DNA of 64,000 bases, taken from the NCBI RefSeq assembly GCF_025452095.1, contig NZ_CP104877.1, forward strand, positions 3,038,001 through 3,102,000, written 5' to 3'. The number at the start of each line of letters is the position of its first letter. Position 1 is the first letter of the stretch. This document shows, piece after piece, positions 26,330-35,338 of the stretch. Both the position numbers and the translations under genes were made by a program. The DNA comes from Paenarthrobacter sp. JL.01a (GTDB lineage: Bacteria > Actinomycetota > Actinomycetes > Actinomycetales > Micrococcaceae). The notes under the pieces were generated by a model. That model was not told the DNA's origin and did no database searches. It saw nothing but the letters and a program-made list of their open reading frames with translations.

Positions 26330-26834
26330 CCGGGATCCGCGGATTCACAGGGATGACCAGCACGGGGCGGTCCTGCCGGTGAAACAAATGGCGGGCCACC
26401 GACCCAGCGGTCACGTCCTTCAGTGTCGCGGTCAGGCTGTGCTCGCGCGTGCCCACCACGATCATGGACGCGCCGAGGTCCTCCGCCTCACGGGCGAGGG
26501 CCTTCGCCGGTTCTCCCGCCAGCGGCACCAGCGTCCATTGAACGTCCTTTTCCTGAAGGTGTCCGGCAATGACCTCCTTCAGCGCCTCAACGGCGTCGGG
26601 AGCATCGCCCTCCACACCGTCGGGATCAATCGGAGCCGCAGGACCTCCCGTGGTGCCATCCACCGGATACACGGTGACATCGGCGTAGCCGAACACCAGA
26701 GGAAGTCCTGCACTGGCAGCCACCCGGGCCGCCTGCTCCACCACCACCGGATGCTGACCGGGCATGACGCCCACCAGGACGGGTCCGTTCATACCGCCGG
26801 GCAGCTCACGACGGCGGGCAGGAGTCTCAGTCAC
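26316..26834 (-). CDS. Universal stress protein (UspA) family
   Basis: A 172-residue single Usp domain. It opens PVLVGVMPGQHPVVVEQAARVA, and ends with the ATP-binding style ASMIVVGTREHS...GSVARHLFHRQDRPVLVIP, where the G-2x-G-9x-G(S) pattern is partly present (VGTREHS, then AGSVARHL). An insert of about 25 residues rich in proline and aspartate lies near residue 65. It is the first gene of a Usp-CrcB-CrcB operon, with overlaps throughout. The first ATG or that at codon 15 may be used. Confidence 0.88.
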   Translation of the reverse strand: MTETPARRRELPGGMNGPVLVGVMPGQHPVVVEQAARVAASAGLPLVFGYADVTVYPVDGTTGGPAAPIDPDGVEGDAPDAVEALKEVIAGHLQEKDVQWTLVPLAGEPAKALAREAEDLGASMIVVGTREHSLTATLKDVTAGSVARHLFHRQDRPVLVIPVNPRIPDDDD

Positions 26835-26873
26835 AGGGCAAGTCTACGGCGCGGCAGCTGGGCGACCGCGTGG

Positions 26874-28586
26874 TCAGCGGCTGTGTCGGCGGCCTGTCAG
26901 CATGGACACGAGCAACGGGATCAGGGACATGACCATCAGGACGTTTCCCAGCAGCACGTCACCGTTGCGGACTATGGATCCCGAAATCAGCAGCGCCCCA
27001 AATGCCACCGCGGCTACCGCCGTGCGGACCAGCCGGATCATGCGCGCCAGCTGACGTTCGAGCTTACGGTTGGAAACCTGCAGGGAGCCGTCCTCGACGC
27101 GGGTGATCAGCCCGTCCAGCCGTTTGGGCAGGCGTAGCGCCAACGTTGCGGCGTCCACGGCCTGGGAGGCGATGTCGTTGACCAGGTTGCCGCGTTCATC
27201 GCGCAACAGTTGAGCGGCGTAGGGCTCCACCGAATTCCACAGGTTGAAGCGCGCGTCCAGCGAACTGCAAACCCCCGAGGTCAGGGACATCGCACGGATG
27301 ATGAGCAGGAAGTTCTCCGGCAGTTGGAACGGAAGTGAGCGGATGACGCTTCCAAACTCGACCCCGAAATCGCGAAACTCCCGGGGGTCCACGTCGCGAA
27401 GCTCGGCAAAGCCCATGCCACCAAAACGGGCGAACAACTGGGTCATGGCCCGTTCAAGCTCGCCGGCGTCGGCCGAGGGCATCAACACCCCGACATCACT
27501 GATCGCAGCAACCAGCCCCTTGCCGTCCCGGGAGGCGGCAGCGATCAGGAGCTTGCGAAGCCCGGCACGCGTCTTCGCAGGAACCTCGCCCATCATGCCG
27601 AAGTCAATGAAGGTCAGCTTCCACGGATGGTCGGCGGTGCCGTTGGTGGGGGTTACGAAGATGTTGCCCGGGTGGGGATCGGCATGGAAGAAGCCATTGG
27701 TGAAGAGCTGGTCAAACATCACCGATGCGAAAACAGGTGCGACGTCTGAGGGATCGATGCCGGCCAAGCGGAGCGCCTCGGCGTCGGTGATCTTGATGGC
27801 GGTAACGTCCTCAAGGGTAAGGACGCGTCGAGTGGTCCGCTCCCACACCACAGCCGGCACCCTCACGCGGGGGTCGTGGGCGAAGTCCGCGGCAAAGCGT
27901 TCCGAGTTTGCCGCTTCATTGAGGTAGTCGATCTCCTCCTGGCTGGTCTGGGCAAACTCCTTGATCAGCGCGGGGACGTCGGCGCGATCGGACACGATGC
28001 GGACCCGGCTCAGCCAACCTCCCACTTTGCGCAGGGCGGCGAGGTCAATGTCAACGATGGTCTGTATACCTGGCCGCTGGACTTTGAAGACCACGCTGCT
28101 CAGCCCGGTGTCTTCGGCATTGCCCGGAAGGAGCTTGGCCCTGTGTGCCTGCCCAAGCGAAGCGGCCGCGATGGGCGTCTCCTCAATGGAGGCAAAGACG
28201 GCCTCCAATGGCGCCCCCAGTTCGGCTTCGGCAAGATGGCGGATGGCCCGGAACGGCACCGGTGGCACCTCGTCCTGGAGGCCCTCCAACTCGGCGGTGA
28301 TTTCAGGCGGCAGGACGTCAAGCCTCGAGGACATGAACTGGCCTACTTTGATCATGAGGCCGCCAAGCTCAACCGCAAGTTGGTGGAAGCGTTGGGCGAA
28401 GCGCGTCATTCTCCGGGCACGATTGCGTTCAGTCAGCCGGCGCAGGCCCAACCTCGGCAGAAAAAGCTCGAACCACCACGTCACCGCAAGGTGCCAGGCG
28501 GCGAAACGCAGGATACGGCGGTAGCGGGCACTGGCGCTCACTCCGCCAGCCACATCTCCTGCTTGATCACGTCGACCCGACGCCAC
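26874..28586 (-). CDS. ABC1/UbiB (ADCK) family atypical protein kinase-like
   Basis: A 570-residue UbiB-family protein. The invariant KxGQ motif is at 80-83 (IKVGQFMSSRLDVLP), the alanine-rich replacement of the glycine loop is AAASLGQAH (140-148), then DPHPGNIFV and FIDFGMMGE give the catalytic and metal-binding parts. Two C-terminal membrane segments follow. Relatives support quinone synthesis with an unusual ATPase activity. The start is a GTG at 28586, 3 bases after the padR stop, indicating translational coupling. Confidence 0.92.
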   Translation of the reverse strand: MASGRRDQAGDVAGGVSASARYRRILRFAAWHLAVTWWFELFLPRLGLRRLTERNRARRMTRFAQRFHQLAVELGGLMIKVGQFMSSRLDVLPPEITAELEGLQDEVPPVPFRAIRHLAEAELGAPLEAVFASIEETPIAAASLGQAHRAKLLPGNAEDTGLSSVVFKVQRPGIQTIVDIDLAALRKVGGWLSRVRIVSDRADVPALIKEFAQTSQEEIDYLNEAANSERFAADFAHDPRVRVPAVVWERTTRRVLTLEDVTAIKITDAEALRLAGIDPSDVAPVFASVMFDQLFTNGFFHADPHPGNIFVTPTNGTADHPWKLTFIDFGMMGEVPAKTRAGLRKLLIAAASRDGKGLVAAISDVGVLMPSADAGELERAMTQLFARFGGMGFAELRDVDPREFRDFGVEFGSVIRSLPFQLPENFLLIIRAMSLTSGVCSSLDARFNLWNSVEPYAAQLLRDERGNLVNDIASQAVDAATLALRLPKRLDGLITRVEDGSLQVSNRKLERQLARMIRLVRTAVAAVAFGALLISGSIVRNGDVLLGNVLMVMSLIPLLVSMLTGRRHSR

Positions 28587-28589
28587 CCC

Positions 28590-29123
28590 TCAGTCCTGCG
28601 CGAGGATCGAGTACAGCCGGCGGCGTGCTTCTTCAAGCACCGTCACCGCCTCCCGAACCTGTTGCGGTGTGCCTGTCCGGCCCACTTGTGCTGCAGCCTG
28701 GGCAAGTTCCATCCCGGCTTTGGGCAGTGCGGCAAAACCCGGGCCCGAGGAGGCACCCTCTGAGCTCCAGGGGGCGGATGTCCCGGAACCGGCAACATCC
28801 TCCCGGCCTGCTTCAGTCAAGGAATAGATCTTGCGTCCGCTGGATTCCTCCGAAGTGACAAAACCCTCGTCCGAGAGGAGCTGAAGGGTGGGGTAGACCG
28901 AACCTGCACTTGGTTTCCAGTTGCCACCGCTGCGCTCTTCGATTTCCCGGATGATCTGATAACCATGCATCGGCCGTTCGGCCAGCAGGGCCAGAATTGC
29001 GGTCCTTAGCTCCCCCCGGCCGGCCCGCCCTCCGGAGCGCTTTTCGAATCTCGACCGGAACTCCTCCACGGCCTGCCACATTCCGTCGAAATTATTTCCC
29101 ATAAAGCCGCTTGAATTGTGCAT
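28590..29123 (-). CDS. PadR family transcriptional regulator
   Basis: A 177-residue regulator. The winged helix carries RTAILALLAERPMHGYQIIREIEER and SAGSVYPTLQLLSDEGFVTSEE, then GRKIYSLTEAG, which are diagnostic. A glycine/arginine-rich stretch precedes it and a long C-terminal helix (EAVTVLEEARRRLYSIL) probably dimerises. The ATG at 29123 follows GAGGTGGG. It forms a two-gene operon with the ABC1 kinase. Repeats upstream suggest self-control. Confidence 0.92.
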   Translation of the reverse strand: MHNSSGFMGNNFDGMWQAVEEFRSRFEKRSGGRAGRGELRTAILALLAERPMHGYQIIREIEERSGGNWKPSAGSVYPTLQLLSDEGFVTSEESSGRKIYSLTEAGREDVAGSGTSAPWSSEGASSGPGFAALPKAGMELAQAAAQVGRTGTPQQVREAVTVLEEARRRLYSILAQD

Positions 29124-29146
29124 TGAGCCCACCTCATGACATCGCG

Positions 29147-29175
29147 AACGATACTGAACGATATACCTAACGATA
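29147..29175. promoter_or_regulatory. Triple AACGATA direct repeat upstream of padR
   Basis: AACGATA begins at 29147, 29157 and 29169, i.e. at 10- and 12-base steps that put the copies on about the same helix face. The cluster lies 24-52 bases before the padR ATG, a fitting place for an autoregulatory operator. Confidence 0.55.
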
Positions 29176-29204
29176 TAGCTGGTGCAGTGCCAAGACAATG
29201 GACA

Positions 29205-29546
29205 TCAACTGGCGGGATCGTACTGGAACGCCCGGACTTCCTGGGCGCAGCGGCAGGCCGCTGCCATCTTCGCAGCCCATTTGAGCGCCGCGTCGTGAGA
29301 TGGCAGTTCCAGGATGGAATAGCCGCCTTCAAGCCGCGACGTCTGGGGGTACGTTTCCTCCCGAACCGCACCAGCGCCGTCGACCATAACCGGCGGGACG
29401 CTTTCATCGATGCCCCCGCCGAACACCCACACCCCTGCGTCCTTGGCCTCCTGCACTACTGCGCGGGCAGCGGCAGCAACTGCCGGAAGTTCTTCAGCCG
29501 TGACGTCCATAGCGGCGCTGGGAAACGAGATCAGGTACTTGGTCAT
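29205..29546 (-). CDS. YCII-related (DGPF) domain protein
   Basis: A 113-residue protein starting TKYLISFPSAAMDV, with GVWVFGGGIDESVPPVMVDG, SRLEGGYSILELPSHDAALKWAAKMA and a C-terminal CAQEVRAFQYDP. This matches the YCII/DGPF family, dimeric ferredoxin-like proteins often linked to ECF sigma factors. Here no sigma factor is adjacent. The ATG at 29546 is preceded by AAGGAG; the longer upstream frame is not coding. Function is unknown. Confidence 0.85.
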   Translation of the reverse strand: MTKYLISFPSAAMDVTAEELPAVAAAARAVVQEAKDAGVWVFGGGIDESVPPVMVDGAGAVREETYPQTSRLEGGYSILELPSHDAALKWAAKMAAACRCAQEVRAFQYDPAS

Positions 29547-29723
29547 CGCGGGGGCTCCTTCTGGCTCGGGCGGTGGTCTTTCATCGTTGCCGATCCGACG
29601 CGCTCCCGTAAAGAGCGGGCCCCGAGGGAATTCGCGGCCAGGCTCCGTGTGTGGCTCCGCTTTGCCCGACGGCGCAGATGGCAATAGCGTTGACCATGGC
29701 GGAGACGATGAAAGGGCGACGGG

Positions 29724-30380
29724 TTGATCAGCGTACTGCGAGCCCCAGGTTCGATCGAAAACTTGACCGGAATAGTGGGCATCGCAGCTCAAGTGATTGA
29801 CGCCTTGGGTGAGTGGGGCGTCGGCCTGATGACGTTCCTTGAGACCGTCTTTCCGCCGATCCCCAGCGAGGTGATACTCCCCCTCGCTGGCTTCCTGGCC
29901 CAGCAGGGCAGCATGAGCATCGTTTTGGTCTTCGTCACCAGCACACTTGGAGCTTACGCGGGTGCCTTGTTCCTGTACTGGCTCGGCTACAAGGTCGGCT
30001 TGGAACGGGCGATTACTTTGCTCTCGAAACTGCCCCTGGTGGACAGGGAGGACTTCGAAAAAGCATCGAAATGGTTTGAACGCCACGGCAAATCCGCCAT
30101 CTTCTTCGGCAGGCTGCTGCCTGGAGTACGTAGCCTCATCTCCCTGCCCGCAGGTGCCGAACGGATGAACCTCCTGACGTTCTCCATTTTCACTATCGCC
30201 GGTGCCGGCCTGTGGAATGCCTTGCTGATCGGCCTGGGCTCCTTGCTTGGCACGCAGTACCACCTGATCGAACAGTATTCCCGGTTCTTCAACTACGCCG
30301 TGTACGCAGCGCTGGCCGTGTTCGTGGGCTGGCTTGTTCTGCGGAGTGTCAGGCGCCGGAAGTCAGCGGAACGCCGATAG
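29724..30380 (+). CDS. DedA family membrane protein
   Basis: A 218-residue protein with four to five membrane segments. DedA marks are visible: FLETVFPPIPSEVILPLAGFLA, GAYAGALFLYWLGYKVG and the conserved FGRLLPGVRSLISLPAG, which includes the key arginines. The family takes part in lipid-carrier recycling and membrane homeostasis. The probable start is TTG at 29724 (AAAGGG upstream). The last 18 bases overlap the convergent MFS gene. Confidence 0.92.
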   Translation: MISVLRAPGSIENLTGIVGIAAQVIDALGEWGVGLMTFLETVFPPIPSEVILPLAGFLAQQGSMSIVLVFVTSTLGAYAGALFLYWLGYKVGLERAITLLSKLPLVDREDFEKASKWFERHGKSAIFFGRLLPGVRSLISLPAGAERMNLLTFSIFTIAGAGLWNALLIGLGSLLGTQYHLIEQYSRFFNYAVYAALAVFVGWLVLRSVRRRKSAERR

Positions 30381-31823
30381 CCCGGACGGTTTCCGCAGAA
30401 ACACGGCAACCAACAGGGCCGTTACCAAGCACAGGCCTGCGTTGACCCAGATGGCAGTGGTCACCCCTCCGAGAACGGCCGGGGCAGCATGGTTGCCGAT
30501 GGCCACAATCCGCGCGGTAAAAATGGCGCTCATCACCGGTATGCCCATAGTGATGCCGATCTGCTGGCTCATGGTTGCCAGTCCTGTGGCCATCCCCTGC
30601 TCGGTATCCGGTACTCCCGACGTCGCAGTGACCATAAAGCCGACAATGACCACCAGGTTCGCCACTCCGCCGATGAAGGTCGCCACCAGCAGCAAGCCAA
30701 TGGAGGCAGGGTCGACGCTAAGCAGCACCAGCACGCCAGTGGCAATGGCTTGGAGGATGAAGCCGTACACGATCGCCTTCTTGTTCCCGAGCTTGCCTAT
30801 GACCTTGGGGCCAAGGACTCCGCCAAGGACCGTACCAAGACCCAGCACAGCAAAGGCCAGACCGGCGCCGAGCGGGGTGTAGCCGAGGACCTGCTGCAAG
30901 TACAGGGTCAGGAGGAAAACCAGGGACGTCTCGGTGACGAAGGCCAGGATGCCCGCCGTGTTCCCCCACGCCACAGTGGACCGCTTCAGGATGCCCAAGG
31001 GTACCAGCGGCGGTGCGGCCCGACGCTCGACGGCAACGAACGCAATAAAAAGCACGACGGCGGCCCCAAGGGAACCCAGCGTCAGCGGATCGCTCCATGA
31101 GTGCTCGGCCGCGTTCGTGAGGCCGAAAACCAATGCCAGGAGACCCATCGTGACCGTGATGGCGCCCGGTACGTCCAAGCGCGGCCTGGTAGCCGGCTTG
31201 CTTTCGGACAGAACCATCGGGCCAATAATGAGCACAGCGAGGGCTAAGGGGAGGTTGATGAGGAATGCCCAGCGCCAACTAAGCAGATCGGTCAGCAGCC
31301 CGCCAAGGATGGCACCGGTAGTGAATCCGGCGGCCATGAGGGAACCGTTAAGGCCCAGCGCCTTATCCCTCAACGGCCCTTCCGGGAACGAGGCAAGGAG
31401 GAGTGCCAGGGCTGCGGGGACCACCATGGCAGTGGCGATGCCCTGGCCCACGCGGGCGATGAGCAGCACCGCCGGTACCGTGGCCAGGCCACCGGCAAGC
31501 GAGGCCACGCCAAGCAAGGCCATGCCGAGGAGGAACATCCGGCGGCGGCCTGCTATATCGGCGACACGCCCGAACAGCAGAGTCAGACCGGCGGCGCACA
31601 AGGCGAACGCCGTCGCGATCCATTGGAGGTTCTCCAAGCCGAAGCCGACGTCGGCACCTATGGCCGGGAGTGCGACGTTGAGGATGGAGAAGTCAACGGC
31701 CAGGGTGAAACTGGCCGCTAGCAAGACGACGAGCGCAAGCCTTTGCCGGCCCGTCATCCGCCCGGGCGGAGCGGCTGCACCTGAGGGTCGACCTTCGGCT
31801 TCTGCCGCAACGTGCGAAGTCAT
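30363..31823 (-). CDS. DHA2 family MFS efflux transporter (14 segments)
   Basis: A 486-residue drug:proton antiporter. The N-terminal motif D1/C region is FTLAVDFSILNVALPAIGADVG, motif A is LFGRVADIAGRRRMFL, and motif C is LNGSLMAAGFTTGAILGGLLTDLLSWRWAFLINLP, split over two helices. Fourteen membrane segments and length fit the DHA2 group. The ATG at 31823 follows GGAAGGA. It is divergent from an XRE regulator gene at 31960, which is the likely controller. Substrate is unknown. Confidence 0.93.
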   Translation of the reverse strand: MTSHVAAEAEGRPSGAAAPPGRMTGRQRLALVVLLAASFTLAVDFSILNVALPAIGADVGFGLENLQWIATAFALCAAGLTLLFGRVADIAGRRRMFLLGMALLGVASLAGGLATVPAVLLIARVGQGIATAMVVPAALALLLASFPEGPLRDKALGLNGSLMAAGFTTGAILGGLLTDLLSWRWAFLINLPLALAVLIIGPMVLSESKPATRPRLDVPGAITVTMGLLALVFGLTNAAEHSWSDPLTLGSLGAAVVLFIAFVAVERRAAPPLVPLGILKRSTVAWGNTAGILAFVTETSLVFLLTLYLQQVLGYTPLGAGLAFAVLGLGTVLGGVLGPKVIGKLGNKKAIVYGFILQAIATGVLVLLSVDPASIGLLLVATFIGGVANLVVIVGFMVTATSGVPDTEQGMATGLATMSQQIGITMGIPVMSAIFTARIVAIGNHAAPAVLGGVTTAIWVNAGLCLVTALLVAVFLRKPSGLSAFR

Positions 31824-31959
31824 GGGAGTCCTTCCGGTAGGTGGGCTGCAATCTGGCAGCACCTGGAAACTCCACTGTCACTGAACCCCGGTGACTCAAC
31901 CACACCCCCTCGTGCCTACCCCTGACAGGGACAGGACAGCACCCAGGAAGACCGGCAGA

Positions 31960-32859
31960 ATGGGGTTCATGAGCAACTACAGCGAACTTGGGGAGTTCCT
32001 TCGCGTCCGAAGGGCCGCTTTGCAGCCGGAAGACGTCGGCCTCATCAACTACGGCATCCGCCGCGTTCCAGGGCTCCGCCGGGAAGAATTGGCGATGCTT
32101 GCCGGAGTAAGCAACACCTACTACACCCGATTGGAGCAGGGCCAGAGCACAAACGCCTCCGAGGCCGTTATTGAAGCCATCGCCAGGGCCCTGAACCTGA
32201 ACAGCGACGAGCGCAAGCATCTGTTCAACCTCGCCCGGCCGTCGAGCACCAAGCGGCGTCCATCGATCCGGCCGGACAAAGCAAGGTCCGGAACCTTGCG
32301 GCTCATCCAGTCCATGCCCAACACTCCGGCTGTCGTTATGGGGCGTCGCAGTGAGGTGTTGGCGTGGAACCGGCTCGGACACCGCTTGGTTGCCGGACAC
32401 TTGGCTTTCGAGGCACCCGCGCGGCCCGCGACGAGGCCGAACATGACCCGAATGCTCTTCCTCGATCCCCACGCCCGAGAGCTGTACACCCGGTGGCGTG
32501 ATGAAGCCGCGCGGGCCGTGTCCTCACTGCGGTTGCTCGCTGGCCGCTCAAGCGAGGACCCTGCACTGGCGTCCCTTGTTGGTGAGCTGACCATGAACAG
32601 CGAAGAATTCGCCAAACTGTGGGCCCGGCACCCGGTGGAAAACTGCATGTCGGGCATCAAACACATGCATCATCCCGACGTTGGTGACCTCGAGCTCTAT
32701 TTCGAAGTCCTTGGGCCGCCGGATGAATCAGGTCACCGGATTCTTATGTACTCAGCTGACCCGGGATCCCCTGCTGCGGAGGCGCTTCAACTGCTGGCAT
32801 CCGTACAACCAGTCGTAGATCTTGAGGCGGACCGCCCCCTGGGATCCAGGCCCCTTTAG
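31960..32859 (+). CDS. XRE family transcriptional regulator with MmyB-like ligand domain
   Basis: A 299-residue regulator. The helix-turn-helix (about 35-75 here) reads GIRRVPGLRREELAMLAGVSNTYYTRLEQGQ, the form typical of MmyB-like regulators of efflux genes. The C-terminal domain (VMGRRSEVLAWNRLGHRLVAG, MLFLDPHARELY, ELYFEVLGPPDESGHRILMYSADPGS) resembles the PAS-like MmyB ligand-binding domain. ATG at 31960 has AGGAAG at a good distance; ATG at 31969 is an alternative. It is divergent from a DHA2 pump and probably represses it. Confidence 0.9.
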   Translation: MGFMSNYSELGEFLRVRRAALQPEDVGLINYGIRRVPGLRREELAMLAGVSNTYYTRLEQGQSTNASEAVIEAIARALNLNSDERKHLFNLARPSSTKRRPSIRPDKARSGTLRLIQSMPNTPAVVMGRRSEVLAWNRLGHRLVAGHLAFEAPARPATRPNMTRMLFLDPHARELYTRWRDEAARAVSSLRLLAGRSSEDPALASLVGELTMNSEEFAKLWARHPVENCMSGIKHMHHPDVGDLELYFEVLGPPDESGHRILMYSADPGSPAAEALQLLASVQPVVDLEADRPLGSRPL

Positions 32860-32869
32860 TCCGCGGGGC

Positions 32870-33334
32870 TCAGCTTAGCCGGCCCAACTGCTTGTACACC
32901 GCGGAGGCCAGTACAGGAATGAAATCGCCGTCCTCGCCCCGAAGCCAACGCTTTTCCACGGCGTTCAGGGGGTAGACCAGGGTGTTGTTCTGCTCGGCGT
33001 GAAGTGCCAGCTCCCGCCCGAGGGAGTCCTCCGCAATCACCCAACGCAACGGCGTGGTCCGCGCCAACAGCTCACCATAGGCGACGCCGGCAGCGTTGCG
33101 GTACGGCTCTTGAAGCTCCGCGTGGGTGCCCTCCGGGGAACTCTGCCACGTCGCGTACACCAGCTCATAAAACCCGGCTACGCTGGCGGGATCCTCGAGG
33201 TTCACTTCCGCCTGGTCCGCAAGTTTGATGTGGCCGGCGAGGAAGGCCCTGTGATCGACGCTTAGCTCGCTGTAAACCGGCTGCTCGAAGTCCTCGACGG
33301 GGGTAGCCGTTGTCCGCTTTCTGAAGAATCCCAT
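32870..33334 (-). CDS. Hypothetical protein, possibly DUF3806
   Basis: A 154-residue soluble protein. Its features (FLAGHIKLADQAEV, SVAGFYELVYATWQ, YGELLARTTPLRWVIAEDSLGRELALH, and YPLNAVEKRWLRGEDGDFIPVL) look like a small conserved domain of the DUF3806 kind, but this recognition is tentative. There are no signal peptide or membrane segments. It is convergent with the XRE gene and lies 80 bases upstream of the tRNA-Ala 3' end. Function is unknown. Confidence 0.75.
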   Translation of the reverse strand: MGFFRKRTTATPVEDFEQPVYSELSVDHRAFLAGHIKLADQAEVNLEDPASVAGFYELVYATWQSSPEGTHAELQEPYRNAAGVAYGELLARTTPLRWVIAEDSLGRELALHAEQNNTLVYPLNAVEKRWLRGEDGDFIPVLASAVYKQLGRLS

Positions 33335-33414
33335 GGGAAACAGCTAATCAGGTTTCCATAACGAGAGCCGGACGCCACACCAGCGGCACCAGGGTGAGGC
33401 AACGGGACAAAATG

Positions 33415-33487
33415 TGGAGCTAAGGAGATTCGAACTCCTGACCTCTTCGATGCGAACGAAGCGCTCTACCAACTGAGCTATAGCCCC
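33415..33487 (-). tRNA. tRNA-Ala (anticodon CGC)
   Basis: A 73-base cloverleaf on the minus strand. The acceptor arm GGGGCTA pairs with TAGCTCC, the D arm is GCTCAGTTGGTAGAGC, the anticodon arm is CTTCG-TTCGCAT-CGAAG, and the T arm is AGGAG-TTCGAAT-CTCCT, with A73. The anticodon CGC reads GCG (Ala). CCA is not encoded. No gene overlaps it. Confidence 0.95.
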
Positions 33488-33523
33488 CGGACCAGGCATT
33501 TCCGCCCGACCAGTGTCCCTAGG

Positions 33524-34323
33524 CTACAAACTTTCCCGGCGCTTTTCCAACCACGACACGAACGTCTCCGTGCCAACCGCGTGCTCCGGGACAAGATTGT
33601 GGCCGGCCCGAAGGAAAGCACCCATGGAACCCGGCAAAGGCACGCTGATAATCCTTCCCCGCGACCCAGTAGTGGCCTTCCACTGCTCGGCCATTGAACG
33701 CATTGGCAGCACTTCCGGCCCACCCACCGTCCGCACCCGCTCCCCAGTCGCAGGCGAATCCGCCAACGCCACCGCCAGCAACTCCCCTGCAACGTCGGCC
33801 GGCGAGATCGACTGGAACGCCACACCCTTGAACACAGGGATCAATCCCACCCGAGCCCCGGCGGCAAAGATGCCGGCGACGAGGCCGTGGAACTGGGTTG
33901 CGCGCACCACCGCCGTCTCCAGCGCCGCCTCCTTATACCTGCGTTCCTTGGCAGCCTTGGAAACGTAATACGGGAATGTACTCAGATCGCAGTTGATGAT
34001 GGACAGCAGCACGGCCCTCCGGACACCTTGCGCAACGGCGGCAGCGAGAAGCCGCCCACCGCCGTCGGCGAATTGCTTTTGCGCCTTCCCGAACTGGCCT
34101 TCAAGGCAGTCAATAACGACGTCGGCACCTGCCACCGCGGCCGCCAAGCCAACGCCCGTGGTGACATCACCGGCGAAGTAGGTGACGCCGTCGTGATGGC
34201 CGGCAGAACCGGCGTCCGGGACATGGCGGCTAAGGACCGAAACCTGGTGCCCGGCGTCCACAGCAAGCCGGACACCTCGCGGCCCACCTGGCCAGTACCA
34301 CCGGCAACGCAGATGGAGCTCAT
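33524..34323 (-). pseudogene. NmrA-like NAD(P)-binding protein, frameshifted after codon 21
   Basis: A ferredoxin-reductase-like/NmrA-type SDR of about 266 residues, split by a single-base deletion. The start in one frame gives MSSICVAGGTGQVGREVSGLL, the normal GxxGxxG dinucleotide motif; the rest (VDAGHQVSVLSRHVPD, GDVTTGVGLAAAVAGADVVI, to FVSWLEKRRESL) is in another frame from 34261. The joint lies in the minus-strand context TTGCTGTGGAC. A GTG at 34261 could start a protein without the NAD(P) motif, which would not be functional. A sequencing error is the alternative. The ATG is 6 bases after the sepX stop. Confidence 0.75.
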
Positions 34324-34329
34324 GCGGTC

Positions 34330-35247
34330 TCAGGCGCGGCGTCGCTGCAGGACGTCGTCCAGGTTGCTCAGGGCGCTTTGGCCCTTGGGGGAAACTGCCG
34401 CTTCAGCTTGTCCAGTCGACTGCTTCAGGACCGGCTTGCCCACGGGCTTCGGCGCTTCCGGCAGATCCAGCGGTTCAGGCGCTGGGCGCTGGGCCTTCGC
34501 TGCGTCAACGTAGGTGGGCTTCGGAACCTCGACGGGCTGCCAGCTGGCACCCTTGGAGTCCGCGGCGGCCTGCGCCGACTCATCTCCAGCGGCGACAGCA
34601 ACGGCCAACGCTGCCTGGCGCAGCTCCACCGCGGACAAGCGGGCGTTCTCGCGGCTGTTGGCCTCGGCATCGAAAACTGCAGTTTCCTTGGCCTCGACCG
34701 CCGGTTCTTTCGGCAGATAACGCGCAGGCGTGGGAATGGGCGATGCCTGCGCTTCGCGGCGGGCGCGCCGTTCGCGAAGGTCGCGCAGGGCCAGTTTGCG
34801 CAAAACCACGACGGCGACCACCGCACCGGTGAACGAGACCAACGGCAACCAGACAGTGCCTGTACCGAATAGACGCACAATGCCCGAAACGATAGCCGTC
34901 AGCAGCAGGACAAGCCCTGACAAGGCCAGAGTGAGCCGCGCATAGCGGATAGTGAAGGGCGTGGGGGCCGGTTTGCCCGCCGAGGACTCGGACACACGGG
35001 ATTCCTGGGGCGACGCCTGTGCTTTGCTGTGCATGGTCTCCATCGGTTTCTCCTGCTGAGGTGCCAAAGTCAGTACCACCCCTGCCTGCGGTTCGTCTGG
35101 TTCGTCGTCGAAAGCCTCTGCTGGAACAGCGGCCGCTTGGACTTGCTGGCGTCTGTTCCGCAGAACGTACGGCGCCACCCAGACCATCCACAACGCGACA
35201 GTGACCACAAGTATCACTGAGCTGCTGAGAGGGAAGTCCACATTCAA
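34330..35247 (-). CDS. Divisome-associated membrane protein SepX/GlpR
   Basis: A 305-residue protein with an N-terminal membrane segment (VILVVTVALWMVWVAPYVLR, about residues 11-30), a 70-residue acidic then glutamine-rich linker, two adjacent hydrophobic segments (about 105-150), and a long alanine/proline-rich cytoplasmic tail. The WVAPYVLRNRRQ start and gene order sepX-rimJ-galU-5FTHF cyclo-ligase match the actinobacterial SepX/GlpR locus. In Streptomyces, SepX acts in FtsZ-dependent division. moeA, often between rimJ and galU, is absent. The assignment rests on architecture plus synteny. Confidence 0.72.
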   Translation of the reverse strand: MNVDFPLSSSVILVVTVALWMVWVAPYVLRNRRQQVQAAAVPAEAFDDEPDEPQAGVVLTLAPQQEKPMETMHSKAQASPQESRVSESSAGKPAPTPFTIRYARLTLALSGLVLLLTAIVSGIVRLFGTGTVWLPLVSFTGAVVAVVVLRKLALRDLRERRARREAQASPIPTPARYLPKEPAVEAKETAVFDAEANSRENARLSAVELRQAALAVAVAAGDESAQAAADSKGASWQPVEVPKPTYVDAAKAQRPAPEPLDLPEAPKPVGKPVLKQSTGQAEAAVSPKGQSALSNLDDVLQRRRA

Positions 35248-35338
35248 AACCGTAGAAGCAAATTACCGGGGGTGGCGGCATTGCGGCCGGTGTGTCGTGG
35301 TCGAGTCCGCAAATGACTGGAGATAAGGCCGAAATGGC

